From the NCBI GenBank assembly GCA_002049455.2, contig KV918869.1:1-64000 (forward strand): DNA of 64,000 nt, written 5' to 3'. Below the pieces are notes generated by a model. That model did not search any database. It had not been told where the DNA came from and was given only the letters and a program-made list of their open reading frames with translations. Both the position numbers and the translations under genes were made by a program. The DNA comes from Porphyra umbilicalis (lineage: Eukaryota > Rhodophyta > Bangiophyceae > Bangiales > Bangiaceae). Shown here piece by piece: positions 55,058 through 64,000 of the stretch; positions within the stretch are counted from its first letter, which is position 1; each line of letters starts with the position of its first letter.

Positions 55058-55769
55058 TTAGAAAGAGGCATCGCTTGCGGCCGCCAATTCGCCACCATCC
55101 GCAGCTCGAGGCAACAGAGTGCCGCCGTTGGCCGCCTGATGCGTCTTGCCCGACTCAGCCGCTACAACGACCCGCCTCACGCCAATTCGGGCACTCCTAC
55201 TAGGATTGCGCGAGGAAACAGAGCATGCCCGTGCGCCAGCTGCGTGCACGCGTAAGCCTGTCGTGCTGGTGCTTGGTCGGCGCGTCCAAGAGATGGTCTT
55301 TGGAGAGAATCTCCCCAAAAAGGCCAACGCCATGACCTTCAGCCGTAGGCGTCGCTCAGCTGTGAAGACGGGGAAAAGAATCACGCAAACAGCCCAGCAT
55401 TTATGTCTCAGACCAGTGAATCAAACAGCACATACGACCGCAGAATGGGGCAGAACACCTTTCCAGTAGTGGCCACGCCCAGCTCACCTGCCCAGTGTGC
55501 GCGTCTAAAACCACGGGAAACGTTCTCAGTGGGCATCCTGCACGACCAGCACCGGCCCACAAGAAGCCCTGGTTGCCGTGGACGGGTTGAAAGTGGCAGT
55601 AGCCGGGCGGTCGGAACGAAGCGGCAGTTGGGCGACGACAAATGTGTGGGAACCAAGCGGCGGCTGCTGGGCAGCAGTCGGGCGGCCGCAACACGGCGGC
55701 CGGCGGGCAGCGACCATATGACCACCAACAGCGGCCGTCAGGCGGCGACAATACGGCAGCTGTCGGCGG

Positions 55770-55905
55770 CCATCGAGCGGCAACAATAGGCGGCCGTCGA
55801 GCGGCAACAATAGGCGGCCGTCGAGCGGCAACAATAGGCGGCTGTCGAGCCGCAACAATAGGCGGCCGTCGAGCCGCAACAATAGGCGGCCGTCCAGCCG
55901 CGGCA
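55770..55905 (+). repeat. 24-bp minisatellite
   Basis: About six units built on AACAATAGGCGGCCGTCGAG, with C/G and A/G variation between units. The unit length is a multiple of three, so all frames stay open (Ala-Thr-Ile-Gly-Gly-Arg-Arg on plus, Arg-Pro-Pro-Ile-Val-Ala-Ala on minus). Confidence 0.9.
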
Positions 55906-55909
55906 CTGA

Positions 55910-56990
55910 ATTGTGAGGCGGTTGGCATGGAAGCAGCATCATCTCGGCCTCAGGGGACCAGGCCCTCCCCTGGATGGCTCGGAATCGGCCCTAGTTAAAA
56001 TATGTCTGCATGAGAGCAATACTTGCCGGTACATCTATATATTAGCGCTCAAAGTCTCGCTGTTGAGCCCGGGGTCTGACTGGTGGCCCAGGAACTCAGC
56101 CGATCCACTGGCATGGGCGGTGCAGTGGCCTCCAGTGGCCGCATTGGACGCCGTTAGAGCCTCGAGACCCACATTGGCACGCGCCCAGTCGTGCCATTTC
56201 TGGCGTGCCAACCGCATACACCAATGAGATGCCGAGAATGCCCTCCTGGCCACGGGTTTGGGGGCCCGATAGGGACTTCCAAAGTCCGCACCGGTCCACC
56301 CCATGCCCCTTTCTTGTTGCCCATGAATGGTGACGTCACCATGAAAAAAAGAGCTAGATGGCCTGTCACAATCGGATGGCTCGCAGTCGTCCACAATGAG
56401 AAGGTCTTGGGCCTCAGCTCCTCATCGGTTGGCTGGCATGCACCGAATCTGCTCCGCCCCCCTCCATTCATTCGCTCTTCTCCATTAATTCTAGGGCACC
56501 TACAGATACTGCCAGATTCGTCCGCTAACCTCTTAATACTTCACTTGCCACGTCGACCAATCGGGCGGCACACAAAATCGAGATGTCGTCGCGCATTTGC
56601 CTGCGCGCGTGCGCTCGCGCCGCCCGCGCCAGCAGCGCGCGCGCGCGCTCGCGCCGCCCGCGCTCCTGACGCCGCCGTGACAGCCGCCACCACGGTGGCC
56701 TGCTCCTGACGATCGCCACGAATGCGTGCTCGTGGAGCGTGCGCCCGTGTCCTGCAGCGACTCCACTTCTTGGGGGGCCGGCACGCATGAGTGCCTTCGA
56801 CGCCCTCCCCACCGACTCGAGTGATGGCCCCCCGTCACCTCCAACGTCGTTGCAGGATCTTCTTTGACTCACAGACCTGACCCCGGCGTCGCCGTCTCCC
56901 GCCCTGATCGACACCGCGCAAGTTTACTTGTGCTCCTTTTCCCCACCTTCCATCTTTCCCTTCCCGCCCATCCCCCCGGTGCCCGGCGGT
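55910..56990. other. no supported gene
   Basis: No motif-bearing frame. A short GCGC-rich tract lies at 56610-56670. Confidence 0.45.
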
Positions 56991-56991
56991 C

Positions 56992-58782
56992 GTGATGACC
57001 GGTCCGCCACCATCGCCTCTCATGATGCCCGACACCAACTCCGGCCCCGCCCTCGCTCCTCCGAACCGCACGCCCCCCGCCCCAATCCCATTGACGATAC
57101 CTGGCCTACCCGCCCCCTCCCGACCGCCGCCCCCCCCGACCATTTCCAGGTTGGCCGCGGACCTCGGCACCAAGCTGCATGCAAGATCCGCTCGCCGGCG
57201 ACCCATGAAGGCGGCCGGTGTCCGCCGCATCTTCCAGATCATGAGGCTGCTCCAGGGCCTGACGGCCGAATATCCTAACTTCAGCTGGCACCTCCATGTG
57301 ACGGGGCACGACACGAAGGGCGACATTTCTGGCTTCCTGTTTTCGAGGATAAGCAGGTGCTGAACAGCTCGGCCAAGCGGGTGTTGGACAAGTTGGCCCG
57401 CTTTGTGGAGTCGGGAAGCGCCATGGTCACTGGCGCCGCGACCGATCTGTCCGGCTCAGGCAGCTCTCGGTTTCGGCGCCCACCAATGAGTGTCTCGGGT
57501 GCGGCTCTTGGCGGAGGGGTGCCCAGTGCGGTCCGTTCCGACGTGCGGCGTGAAACGTTGGCGAGCTCCGCCAGCCTGGCGACTTCCGGTCCTGCTGCGC
57601 CGAGTAGCGCCGTTACAGCATTGCCGGGCGCCGGTAATGGGGTGGGGGTGGTGCATGCCGATGTTCCGCGCGACGGTTGCCTTTACCGCAGCCGCTACTG
57701 CTGAGCGGGTCACCAACGCAGCCGTAAGTAAGGCCCCCGTCGTTGCGCGCGAGCCCGCGGAGATGGCCCCGTCGCGGGACACGCTCAAGAGGGTGGATAC
57801 GCTGATGGATATGGGCAACGTGCGCACGCACTTGCGGGCGCTCATGCCCGTGCTCGACAATGCCATTGCTGACGCCCTTGATTTTAGCGTGAACATTTCC
57901 AAGACAAGACTAGACTGGTGGCCACGCAAGGATGACAAGCAGGTGTGGTCGCTGCGCATCCAGCTTCCGTACGAGATGCGGAGGAGGGAGGACAAGCGCA
58001 CGCGGCCTGACCCCTTCGCGCGGCCGACGACAATGTCATTGCCTAGCTTTTTATGCAAGCGGGATAAGGTGTCCACTGACACCCACCTCGCGCATCTCGT
58101 GGTGATGTTGGAGATGGAGGAGTCGGCGCGGGCGGCGTTCGATGCGTACATGTCCAAAAACAAGCCAATGGAACTCGGTGGCGATCGTTGGCGCCAGCCC
58201 CCCTCCTTGTTGTCGTTGGGGTCGCATCGAGCGGCACCGCGGGTGCCGCCCTCCGCAGCAGAGTTTTCCGCCCGTCAAGTGGTTCCTCTCCCTGCTGGTG
58301 CGAAGTTCTCCAACACTCCGATTCGACCGCGCGACCATGTCTTCGATGGATCCAAGCACCCTACGCACCTCACTCGCATCCCCCCACCCCCATTGCTGGC
58401 ACCTCTGCCTCCCTCGGCACCCCCGGCCACAGGTCGCGCCACCAGCAGGTCAACCACGCCTGTGCTCCCATCTGCCAGTCGGGTTCATGGAAGGGCAACA
58501 ACGCCAGTGCTCCAATCATCCGGGCGTGGTCGCGGGAAGACACCTGCTCGCAAACCTGTCCCAGCTGCTTCACCGGCGTCAGCCGCTTCGGCAGCTACAC
58601 AATGGGCCACGGCTCCAAGAGCGTCTACAACGGCGGGAGCTGCACCACCATCTCCGCCCGCGTTGGCGGCCGTACCGCCATCGCCGCCTGCGTTGACGGC
58701 GGTAACACCACCGCCGCCTGCGTCGGCGGATGTATCACCACCGCCACCGGCGTCCAGGACCACGACACGCGTGCTCGAGTAA
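56992..58782 (+). CDS. hypothetical protein in three frames, family unknown
   Basis: Three successive plus-frame segments look like protein. Segment one (56992 to about 57335) is Pro-rich, then MKAAGVRRIFQIMRLLQGLT and YPNFSWHLHVTGHDTKGD. Segment two (about 57335-57670) contains FEDKQVLNSSAKRVLDKLAR. Segment three (about 57670-58782) contains SRDTLKRVDTLMDMGNVRTH, then ISKTRLDWWPRKDDKQVWSL, and ends in Pro/Ser/Thr repeats. Changes of frame near 57335 and 57680 could be introns or lesions; I cannot place clean splice pairs. A word VPRDGCLYRS at about 57660 recalls the OTU protease motif but lacks its Asn, and nothing else supports that family. Confidence 0.4.
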
Positions 58783-60379
58783 GTATACGCGCCACGACAA
58801 GGGTGTCCGAGTGCAGCGTGCAGAAATCGCAGAACCACTTCGGTGAGAGAACGGGAGAGCCTAAACGCGCTTGTTGAGCTTCTGCATACATCTGCATACG
58901 GGCTTTTGCACTGTGGCCCTGTATATCGTAAAGGGCGCTTCCAGAGGCGCTTCTGATGCATCCGAAGAGTCGGTGCAAAATGCTCGACTTCAAAAGTATG
59001 AAAGTGAAAACATGGTCTGCACGAGAAAAACGCTCCACAGATGCGTTTACGAGGGGTCGTGCAGGTTCCAGACGAGCAATTTGAGCCAGACCTGGGCTCG
59101 TGGTGGATCCAGCAACGAGGTGCACTGCGCAGGGCAACCGGCAAGTCGAGAACTGAGCAACGCCGTCGGCGATTCTTCGACGACTGAAATGTCTGGTGAA
59201 CTACACGCACAAGTTCGGTTCTGCACCAATCTGCTGACTCTGAAAATCCCTTGAGAAATGTCGAAGTACTGTTGGTCCAGACGTGCTGACAGCAGGACTA
59301 GCCAACCGCCAAACAGGATTTTGGGTCCAGTTTAAATGTTCGAGCCTGCCTGCATAGCTCACCTGCTGCATGCCCCTGCTGCACCACACTGGCAGGTGCG
59401 TACCCGACCACCGCCGTGCAGGTGGGACGAGTGCTGCCGTCTGCCATGCTACACTCATGCCCGGCCCCATTCCGCGTGGCGGCAGCCGCTGCCATCACCG
59501 TCGTGATGGCGTGTGTTGGGTCGGCGGTCGTCGCCGCCTCCTTCCCGCTCACATGCGTGCCATCTCTTCGCAAGCTGGTTGCCATTTCCCCCCCCTTACG
59601 CATTCCCGAGGGCGACGCCTCACACACCCCAACCCTGATGAGGGTGGTCGTGGAGCGGTCGCGGTCGGCCCATAACAACCCCCCCCCCCTCCCCTTCGAC
59701 CAACCTCCCGTCCACCGCAAACGAGGCGGCGGCCGCCGCGCGAGCTGTTCCCCCCGTCGCCCCAATGACGGCGATCACGAACCACGCGGTGGAGGCGGCG
59801 GCCTATCCGCATAGGCACCGTGTGGAGGGGCGCGAGGGACGAACCGGAGGAGAGCTAAGAGGCTGTCAGGCCCGTTCCGTGACATGGGTGCCTGACTCGC
59901 GCCACTCGGCCGGAGCCATGTGACGAGGCAGGCTGAATGGTCTGCCTGGAGAATGAAAATCAATCACAGACGGCGTGACGCATAAGTTTTCCGATGCACT
60001 GGCGAGGGAATGGTGTCGAGTGATCTCACCGCACGTCGGCCGAGGCCGCAGCCGCTGCGCTGCAGTTGGGCGGGTCACACCTCCTCCCACCGCACGCAGC
60101 GGTCTGCTCAGTCGGCATTTTCGTATTCGTACGCGGCCACACCGCTTTCCGCCACAGCCTGTACGTTCTTTACCATTTTGCGCTATGAGGGGACCGGTGA
60201 CGGGGGCCATCCCGCGTCAGACGCCAACCGGAGATGCAGCTGTGTGAGCTTACGCAGAGGGTGCCGCGGTGTGGGCACGCCCCTCTAGTCACTCCCTCCA
60301 CCCACGGTGGTGCGTGTCGCCACACGGTGCGCGCCCCAGCGCCCGTGCCGATCAGCAATGTTGCTACATACGTGCACCA
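58783..60379. other. no supported gene
   Basis: Short ORFs on both strands only. No motif or repeat structure recognised. Confidence 0.45.
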
Positions 60380-61720
60380 CACTGCGGGTCGGTATTTCAT
60401 CGCCGGGATAGTGCTAAATTTGCCGGCTTGTAAATCTATAACGAGTAGACGCGAAAGAATGTTTTGAGATAGCCATGCAAAGCTCCTGTGAGATGGCCTC
60501 AGCATGATTCGGAGGATCATGTGCACAAAAGTTCCGTGGATCAGCGAAAATCCTACATTTCAGATTGCCTGATTCTCGAGTGACCTCTGTGATTCGGCAG
60601 TTCATCACTACAGTTCTGGACTCGTTCAACGGATCATCTTCGGGACTGACTCTGGGATCGTTCCAGAAGCAGTGTCATCCTGACCCACAGATCATCTCGG
60701 GGACTGTCATTCGAACAAAATGTGAGGACTAGTTAAACTGATAGTCTGACTGCGTCTGCCGCAAACAAAATGCCTGTCTATTTCGTCAACAGTGTGAACA
60801 CAAACCTGTGGACATTTTCTTCGTTCAGAGCAATGCCCAACTTGCAATCTGACACATCACTCATGCGCTTGAGAAACTGGTGCGAGTGCTTCTGAACCGT
60901 ATTGAACCGGGGGATTGCGAGTTCGGGACGTGCTGTGTTAGGACGAGAGGGGACGAGATTGCCACTGAGCTGAGAACGAATTTGCTGCGCGTGAAGGAGA
61001 CCCAATCATTGATAAATCGGGACTGGGTGCGTCCGGGACTTCACGGTATTCTCGATGTGCGAGCCGACGCATGTTTACCCAGTTCCCATCCCCTCTGCGC
61101 CGGGAAACAGCGTGTCGGTCGCACGACTACCAAGTAACATTGAGGTTCCCTCTGCACACGCTTTGTGGCCCAGGAGCGACGCCCCATGGGCAGGTCTTGC
61201 TCTCTGATCGGTTTCGGCAGACCCTCCTCACGACGTCACTCGAAGTAGTCTAGGCTATCATCTACGATCGAGTCCTTGAGGCAGGAATCTAGATCAATCT
61301 TGCGCACTCGTTCACTCAATCCATGACGACGATCCCCAGGATGATTGTACTCCGACGCCAGGATAGTCCTGAGCACGATCCTCAGGATGATCTTACTCCC
61401 ACTTCAGGACAGTTCTCAGCACGATACGCAGAACGATTAGAACCAGCGAATCGGAAAGATCCTTCATGAGCATGGGGCAGCAACTTCGCCGGACAATTGC
61501 CAATTCTGCAGGTGCTGGTGTGAGGATAATTCCCACTGAATATCGGTGCAGATGGTATTCGAGCACTTCTGAACTCCACTGCGGGCTCTGTCTCAGAGAT
61601 CAACAAAAAGTGGGCATCATTTGATCGCATGATCGATGTGCGACTGTTCTGCGAACCATCGGTGGGCGTGTTCGAATCTCGCAGTTCTCAGTTTTAAGGA
61701 ATCGGGGACAAAACGCTGTG
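60380..61720. mobile_element. 1.34-kb non-coding repeat, copy B
   Basis: Second copy of the repeat at 19030-20392, same orientation, very similar. It begins CACTGCGGGTCGG and ends AAAACGCTGTG. CA flanks both sides. Unlike copy A it lies in sequence with no recognised host element. Confidence 0.75.
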
Positions 61721-62186
61721 CAGCGGGCGGTCAGAAAGCCGCAGACGATTGAGATTGGAGTCGAGATACTGAATTATCTTGCTGTACTTATATTCATTGA
61801 CATCACATACCCATATCCTGCCTTATGTCCCGGAATGCTCTGACCGGTGTGACGCCGGGGATGTGGCGTAACAAACGCGCAACACAAACCCGGATCCATG
61901 TCACGGAACGGGCCTCAGAGGAGACACGAGTCAGGTCGTCCTGAAAGTAATTTCACAAAAGTCGGGCTGATAGTTTCTGTAATGATGAACCGTAATGTTT
62001 TGTGATTATTGGTAAAAGAACCAGCAATGATGGTTTTGTCGAAATCTCACAACCCTGCCTGGAAGTACATGTCATTTCCGAAACGATCTTGTGGCCGGCC
62101 ATCTTATCGCGAGTCTTCACTGTCGAGATGCCCTTGGCCGTCCGATGGAAAAATGGCACTGCCATAGACTTGATCTCAGATCTGCG
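61721..62186. other. no supported gene
   Basis: AT-richer sequence with short ORFs only. Confidence 0.45.
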
Positions 62187-62375
62187 GTGCGCTGGTGGTG
62201 CCCGCGACGGGTCGGTCGGCAGGGGGTGCAGTCCGGTGGTCGGGAGACGGGGGCAAGGCGAGTGGGGGGGGGGAACTTCCACCCTTTAGGGGGGGGGGGG
62301 AGGGGTGGTGGGGAGGCGATCGGGGAAGTGGGTGAGGGGAGAGGGGAGCGGCCTGACAGCACGTACTAGAAGGAT
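62187..62375 (-). repeat. partial copy of the 32.3-32.5 kb leader block
   Basis: Read on the minus strand it gives PPDCTPCRPTRR, matching PPDGTPCRPTRR at 32.3-32.4 kb on the same strand; the shared DNA word is GACGGGTCGGTCGGCAGGGGG split by no gaps. It lies head-to-head with the cysteine-rich gene at 62.8 kb, as the 32.4-kb block does with the gene at 34.15 kb. Confidence 0.55.
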
Positions 62376-62826
62376 TGCCGATTGTAACGCGCACGCGAGG
62401 CGGTGGCGGAGCGGCGCCTCCGGCGCCAACACCGTTGGCGCCCGGCGGCGGCGCGCCAACAGCGCACGGGCCGCCCCGGCCGCGGCCGCGTCCCCCCCCC
62501 CCGCGGGCGGCCGCCGGCGTCGCGTCCCGGGCGCACCGGGCCCGGTGCGCTCGTGGCGCGACGGCGGCGGCGGCGGGCGGCGTGCGCGCGCCGACGCGGC
62601 CGCCTCGGGGCGGCGCGTGACGCGTGCGCCGCGCGCGCCGAGCCGCCGCGGTGGGGACAAGAGGCGCCGCCCGCCGCGGCGGCGGGCGCGTCGGCAGGCG
62701 GCGGCAGGCCGCAGACCCGCCGCCCCCGCGCCGCCGCCACGACGGCGACCGCCGCCGCCGGTGCGCGCCGTCAGACGAGGGCGTTGACCCGTCGCCGTGC
62801 GCGTGCGCCGCGCGCGTCGCGTCGCC

Positions 62827-64000
62827 ATGGGCTCCCCCGCGCGGGGCGGGTGGCTGCCGCCGTCGTTGCCACCGCCGTCGCCGCTGCCGCGGCCGCGACG
62901 CTCGCGTCGGCCGCCACGCCGCCGCCGCCGCTGGGCACGCGCGTCGGCGGTCCGCCGGGCGGGCCGCCCCGCCTGCAGGCGGGCGGGCCAGACCCCCCGC
63001 GCCCCGGGGGGGGGCGCCCCCGCCGCCGCCGGGCGTCGCGCCGCCACGGGCCTTCCCCCCCCCTCGCAATGGCGTGGCGGTGCCCTTCCCCCCCCTCGCA
63101 ATGGCGTCGCGGTGCCCTTCCCCCCCCCTGGCAATGGCGTCGCGGTGCCCTTCCCCCAACCCGACCCGTCCATCTTTGTCCCCCCTACCGACGACGACGA
63201 CGACCTCCCAGTGGTCGGCCCGCCGCCGACGGTGCGGTTTGTGCCCTTGCCGCCCGGCCGCCCCCCCCCCGACACCATTGACGTGACCGCCTGCGCGGCC
63301 GCCTACGCGTCGACCGGCGACGCCGTCACCTACCTCTGCTGCGTCGACCCGTCGCTCGGCTTTTGCGCCGACATTGGCGTCGAGCACACCCCCACGGGGG
63401 CCGTGTGCACCTACGACTGGCGCAGCGGCGGCGGGTCGCGGTGCTGCTTTCGGGCGGCCGACGGGCGGACCGAGCCGCCCCTGCCGGGGGGGGTGTATGG
63501 CGTCGAGTCGCCGCCGCCGCGGCTGCGGGTCGTGTGCCGGCGGGCGGGGCGGTGCCCGGCGGGCCCCGCGCCGGGCGCGGCGCCGGGGACGCCCTTCCGG
63601 CCCCCGTCGCTCAAAGACACGACGGGCCCGCCGACGCCCGGCGTGGAGGGGGCGGGCCGCTGCGGTACCTGGGGCCCGACCGTCTACACCAAGTGCGACG
63701 TGCTGGCGTGCAGCTCCCCCAAGCCGCCCTTGGACGGCACCGCCGCCAGTAAAGTGCGCCTCACCGCGTGTCAATTGTGGGGCACCCGCGCGCTCTGTTG
63801 TTTGGAGCGCCGCACGTGGGCGGAGCGCTACCGGTGCTGCCGGTCGTGCCGCGTGCCGGGGCGCCGCCGGAGCTCCATGGGCTGCTGCTTCCCTGGAACG
63901 CGGCCCAAGCCCAAGAAGAAGACGGGGACGAACACGTCCACCAAGAACAAGAAGAAGACGAGCAAGCCGACCAAGAACAAGAAGAAGACGAGCAAGCCGA
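62827..64000 (+). CDS. second secreted Cys-rich, Lys-tailed protein (cut by window edge)
   Basis: Paralogue of the 34154-35700 gene. ATG 62827 lies where the first copy starts, but the signal-peptide hydrophobic run (VAAAVVATAVAAAAAATLAS) is one base out of phase with it, near a short C run at about 62835. After 33-bp Pro-rich repeats the frame reads FVPLPPGRPPPDTIDVTACA continuously through a 10-C run (63261-63270). Twenty Cys follow in the same pattern (CTYDWRSGGGSRCC, YTKCDVLAC, LTACQLWGTRALCC, SCRVPGRRRSSMGCC), and then a Lys/Thr/Ser tail that is still open at the window end. It lacks the Gly-Pro-Thr array of the first copy. Confidence 0.75.
   Translation, partial: MGSPARGGWLPPSLPPPSPLPRPRRSRRPPRRRRRWARASAVRRAGRPACRRAGQTPRAPGGGAPAAAGRRAATGLPPPSQWRGGALPPPRNGVAVPFPPPGNGVAVPFPQPDPSIFVPPTDDDDDLPVVGPPPTVRFVPLPPGRPPPDTIDVTACAAAYASTGDAVTYLCCVDPSLGFCADIGVEHTPTGAVCTYDWRSGGGSRCCFRAADGRTEPPLPGGVYGVESPPPRLRVVCRRAGRCPAGPAPGAAPGTPFRPPSLKDTTGPPTPGVEGAGRCGTWGPTVYTKCDVLACSSPKPPLDGTAASKVRLTACQLWGTRALCCLERRTWAERYRCCRSCRVPGRRRSSMGCCFPGTRPKPKKKTGTNTSTKNKKKTSKPTKNKKKTSKP
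63055..63153 (+). repeat. 33-bp minisatellite in the Pro-rich spacer
   Basis: Three units built on CGCAATGGCGTCGCGGTGCC, each separated by a run of 8-9 C. Run length differs between units, so the reading frame is uncertain across the array. Confidence 0.8.

Noticed and set aside
57650..57690. OTU protease motif VPRDGCLYRS
   Set aside because: The catalytic Asn-Cys context of DGNC is not present and no other OTU block follows.
1..64000. CRISPR array, operons or bacterial promoters
   Set aside because: No spaced direct repeats of that type; gene spacing, introns and families show eukaryotic nuclear DNA.

Overview
The window is nuclear DNA from a GC-rich eukaryote, not a prokaryote. It carries a CEBPZ/Noc1-type ribosome-biogenesis gene, a Polycomb E(z)-type SET gene, plant-type PIF/Harbinger, Tc1/mariner-like and Ty3/gypsy sequences, and genes with GT..AG introns. 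The very high GC, abundant GCC/GGC-type low complexity, long C or G runs and single-gene spacing fit an alga; a bangiophyte red alga (Porphyra/Pyropia type) is my best guess, but it is inferred from composition and gene content only.

Layout. 1-11.1 kb: mostly no recognisable gene, with a 15-bp minisatellite (3.7-4.0 kb), one unidentified ORF (8384-8869) and a 2-kb trinucleotide-rich tract. 11.6-14.7 kb: an intact IS630/Tc1-mariner-type transposase (minus strand) with about 2 kb of GC-rich repeats upstream. 14.9-20.7 kb: a complete-looking PIF/Harbinger element with 19-bp terminal inverted repeats, a TAA target duplication, a two-exon transposase and a Myb-like second ORF, itself interrupted by a 1.36-kb repeat that recurs at 60.4-61.7 kb. 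21.8-22.4 kb: a short repeat that recurs at 49.4-50.1 kb. 22.8-26.1 kb: the CEBPZ gene (minus). 27.0-29.0 kb: a broken secreted beta-propeller gene (minus). 29-32.5 kb: extreme GC low complexity with long homopolymers.

33.4-36.0 kb: a gene for a secreted, proline-rich, cysteine-rich protein with a lysine-rich tail, bracketed by inverted repeats of about 270 bp. A paralogue runs off the right edge (62.8 kb onward). 37.3-39.3 kb: a multi-exon hypothetical gene with a Cys/His cluster. 39.8-45.9 kb: a decayed E(z) gene (minus) between two inverted arrays of one 164-bp repeat family, its last codons split by a 246-bp transposon. 45.9-47.0 kb: a second, broken copy of the Tc1-like transposase. 49.2-50.7 kb: a larger relative of the 246-bp element with the second short repeat nested in it. 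51.3-52.5 kb: the C-terminal end of a Ty3/gypsy polyprotein with a chromodomain. 54.6-58.8 kb: a coiled-coil fragment, a 24-bp minisatellite and a hypothetical gene.

Taken together this is a transposon-dense accessory region in which CEBPZ is the only clear housekeeping gene. Several apparent frame breaks fall at runs of 9-11 C or G, so part of the damage may be sequence error. The E(z) copy, the beta-propeller gene, the second Tc1-like transposase and the gypsy fragment carry real-looking nonsense codons. The most interesting items are the cysteine-rich/lysine-tailed protein carried between long inverted repeats, and the E(z) gene bracketed by inverted 164-bp arrays.
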